Below the pieces are notes generated by a model that saw only the letters and a list, made by a program, of their open reading frames with translations, ran no database searches and had not been told where the DNA came from. DNA of 64,000 nucleotides. Origin: Ficedula albicollis. Its lineage: Eukaryota; Chordata; Aves; Passeriformes; Muscicapidae. Made by a program: the position numbers and the translations under genes. Positions within the stretch are counted from its first letter, which is position 1. The number at the start of each line of letters is the position of its first letter. Location: the NCBI RefSeq assembly GCF_000247815.1, contig NC_021678.1, forward strand, positions 22,139,255 to 22,203,254, in the 5' to 3' direction. This document shows, one piece after another, positions 61,035 through 64,000 of the stretch.

Positions 61035-64000
61035 GTGAGCCCTGGGGAGGAGCAGCCGGGCCCTGCAGACCCTGGGCTGAGCCCTGCAGCGTGCTGGACG
61101 TGCATCCCATCGCATCTGGTCTTTGTGGGGCAGGGAAAACCTCTGATTGCACGTGTGCTCCCGCTAGCAGGGTGGGTAACAACAGTTCAAAGTTTTTGTT
61201 AATTGGAAGAAGGTTGGTGACGGTGGCATTTCGCAGACGAGCAGGGTGAGCTGTGTGATTGCAATAGCAAATCACAGTCTCCCCAGGAAGGGCAGAGGTG
61301 GGAGTGTGCTCCATCTTCACACCTCATTGCCAGGGCTGGGTTAGGAGCTGCTGTTGGATCTCTCATGGGTCCAGCAGGGATGCTAACAAAGCTCAAAAAC
61401 AGGTGCTCTTGGGAAGCTCAGACCATCAGATCGAGAAAAAACAGGAGAACAGAATCTGAATCTCTGAAAATTGTGACTGAGAACATTGTTTTTGGAAATG
61501 TATTTCTGAATGCCTATTTGGCAACTGTGTCATGGGTAAACATGAGCTTGTCACTGGATTGGAATTTGGTGGCTTCATTAAAAATACGAGTCATATTCCT
61601 GCAGGCCAGCAAAGCCCATTCAAGCTGTGGTGTATGTCTTAGCATCTCCAGAGTTGATGGGCATGATGAATCCAATTGAAAGGTAACATTTAGATAGAAA
61701 ATCTGTGGAGTAAAATGGAGATGTGTTTAAAAAATACTTACTAGATGACCAAAATCCACAGCTGTGAAATTGGTGGGTTTAGTCAACTGCTTAATAAGCC
61801 TCATTTAGGGAAAGCTGCTATTAGACATAAAAGAATGTGTGACAAACAGGAAAAAATAAATTAATGACAATTAACAGAGATAGTATGAAATACAAAAAGT
61901 GAGAGTTTTTAAATGCATCAGAAACAAACACTGAGTAATACATATTGGTCAGATATAAGAGCCAAATATTACAAATAAATTCTCTATTTGTATATTTTGA
62001 GCTGTGTTTGGAAAGAAGTAGGAGAACTTTGAGTTCATTGCTGACGAAGATGCTGGACTAGTGACAAACAACAAGAGTTCTAGGAAGCTTGACTGCAATG
62101 TAGCCTTGTTTTTGAAGGAATCTTGAGATTTTCAGAAAGCGCAAGAAGGCCAGAGAAGAATTAATTTGTATGAGTTTTCAAAATCATGCAAATACTGATA
62201 CAGTGTAAGTGGGTAAAACTAATGTCCAGCATTGTGCCAGGTGAACCAGGCTGAGCTGATGACTACTGTGGGCTTAAAATCTGTGCAGGGAAGGTTTTCA
62301 TTTCCCTTCCATAGGCAGGGACTTGAGACTTGCTAGAGAAGGGTGTCACGGAGATGGCAATCTCACAAGTGTGGGTTGAATCCTTGCCACAGGGTACTTT
62401 CTGTAAGGCCCTGACCTAGATTTACTTGCCTGGGGTTTGCTTGGTAGAGCGTGGGGAGCTGCTGCATTTGTCAGCAGTGCTGGGCATCCCCAGCTCTGCT
62501 TTGGGGAGCTGGAGCCAAACACATGGTATGACTGCTATGGCTAAGGCTGGGAGCACAGCAGGGTTATTTGGCGGTGCAGTAAACTCCTGAGGTGTCGTGT
62601 ACAAAACTTAATGTGGTGGCCTTTTTCCTGGGACTAAATATAAAATTTCTTTGACCAAAGCAAATGTAATCTTTTCCATTTGTCTTCCCAAATGCTGCGG
62701 TATGGGTCATTTCTGGCTGTTGTTTTGGCTTGTCTTCATTTTCAAGATTCTTCCCAGCCCACCCCATGCAGTAGTACCATCTCCCCCGCCCACCCCCTCT
62801 GGGTTTCACACACCTGTTTGCATTGCAAATTAACACCTTCCTGTTTCTTCCAGGCTGCCTTCCCACTTGAGCTTGCTCTCCTGCAAAACAAATGCCATGC
62901 CTTCTTTAAAATAACTCATTTGTTGTTACTTCATTAACTGTCTGAGCTACAAAGACCTGCTGACTGTATTATCTCAGTGTTTAGTTGTCCCTTCTGTACA
63001 TTTTTCTGCTCATATCCTGTTCAATCTCCGAGTGCTGTGTCTAGGATATCCCTGTGGGTGTTTGTGGAGGACCTTGCACAGCAGGGCCCAGTCTGCTGCT
63101 GAGACTTCGCAGATGCTGGGGAAAGAGCAAAACAAGTTAAACCCAGCATCTGCTCTGAGGCTCTCTTTGCAGATTTCTGCTGCATTTGAGTTGATAAAGT
63201 TCATCGCTGGGGATGAAAAAAAAAGCCAATACAGGCTCTGATGGGATTAGTCTTAAGGACGTTTGCCAGTAGGAATCAGTGAGGCCTTTTCTTCCCAGTG
63301 ATTGCCAACTAAATGTCGTGCTGGTTGTGTCACTGAATCCTCCTCCATGGAGCTGGTTGTTTTCCCTCTCCCCAGGCTAGATTTCAAGGCAGGGCAGCAG
63401 AGATGCCAGCTTAGAGAGACAAGTATCTTCCCTCCCACATTGAGGGCATCTGCATTTCAGCTGCATTTCCCATTTGCTAGGCTGGCACTAGGAATGATTT
63501 TGAAGTTATTCTTTCTTCACAGAAGCACAGTGGTTCATCCTCAGCCAGGCAGCTGTAAGAACTTGCTGTTTGGTGCTGATGCTCCTGGTTTCTGCTGCTC
63601 TGCAATGGGAGGGACCAAAAGGGCTGGCATGGGCTGAATCAGTATCTCAGCTTGGGTGTCTCGTCTTTCTCAGGTTGTTTCAGTGAAGACCCCGGCCTGG
63701 GGGAGCAGTGGACAGGATGCTTAGGCTGGGCAGCAATTTTCCCATCCCATATTTCATGCTGCCGTGCTGGGTACTGCCATCACTCCCAGAGCACAGCCAG
63801 GGCTGCTTGCAGCCTGCCCAGCACCTGGACAGAAGCGACTGGGAGCATGGGGGTCTCTTGGGGCCGTGCACAGTGGGTGCTGTGCTACCAGCCTAAGTCC
63901 CAAGCCCTGCTGGGTGTCCCTGGGATTAAGCAAGGCTGAGCCTCTCTTGTCTGACACGGTCACCGGAGAAGTCAGGGACCTGGAGATCTGGAAGTGCCTG

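Larger units (their letters stand above)
57163..64000. other. DNMBP intron to the right edge; downstream DH exons not found
   Basis: No segment resembles the sequence that follows the coiled-coil in mammalian Tuba (start of the DH domain). Holds a CR1 tail near 59.0 kb and a small GC-box cluster near 61.0 kb. Otherwise AT-rich, unremarkable. Confidence 0.5.

Noticed and set aside
60563..61249. 228-codon open frame across the GC-box island
   Set aside because: No domain or family similarity; the island itself is better explained as a possible promoter.
57300..64000. DH-domain exons of DNMBP
   Set aside because: Looked for the sequence that follows the coiled-coil in Tuba; nothing convincing, so the next exons are assumed to lie outside the window.

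Overview
The window looks like nuclear DNA of a bird. It holds three large multi-exon vertebrate genes, all on the + strand, with short introns, and several degraded CR1-type LINE tails, the dominant avian retroposon. The species cannot be named from this sequence. The order is ENTPD1 (CD39, ecto-apyrase; coding exons 8127-14529), CPN1 (carboxypeptidase N catalytic chain; 23124-34238) and the 5' part of DNMBP (Tuba; 47832 to beyond the right edge).

ENTPD1 and CPN1 read as intact. Nine exons of each splice in consistent phase and give about 501 and 453 residues, with all catalytic motifs present. The ENTPD1 start is uncertain because mammalian CD39 has a short upstream coding exon that I could not place; one ENTPD1 intron appears to use a GC-AG donor. 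The two gene products act outside cells: ENTPD1 hydrolyses extracellular ATP/ADP at the plasma membrane, and CPN1 is a secreted plasma enzyme that trims C-terminal Arg/Lys from kinins and anaphylatoxins. CPN1-DNMBP adjacency in this orientation matches mammals as I recall. ENTPD1 directly upstream of CPN1 does not.

DNMBP contributes three N-terminal coding exons with four SH3 domains. The large third exon carries a 79-bp tandem duplication that breaks the frame; one unit fewer gives a continuous exon with the expected phase. Farther in, at 56052-57162, lies an open 370-codon exon rich in Arg, Glu and Tyr, with a degenerate 16-residue repeat, an in-frame stop just before its ATG and a phase-1 donor like that of the SH3 exon. 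It is best read as an alternative first coding exon of a shorter DNMBP form, and it is the most novel-looking coding element here. A second possible internal promoter and tiny first exon lies near 61 kb. The DH, BAR and C-terminal SH3 exons are beyond the window.

Four pure-C runs (887, 765, 78 and 666 bp) sit inside GC-rich promoter-like islands. The 78-bp run is bracketed by an exact 24-bp direct repeat. They look like failed sequencing or gap filling across GC-rich promoters, not biology, and they generate long false polyproline and polyglycine reading frames. Many short tandem duplications (18-212 bp) are scattered throughout, one at the CPN1 intron 1 acceptor and one in the DNMBP exon. 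The remaining intergenic and intronic DNA shows no further gene that I can recognise. I found no tRNA, rRNA or CRISPR, and nothing bacterial.
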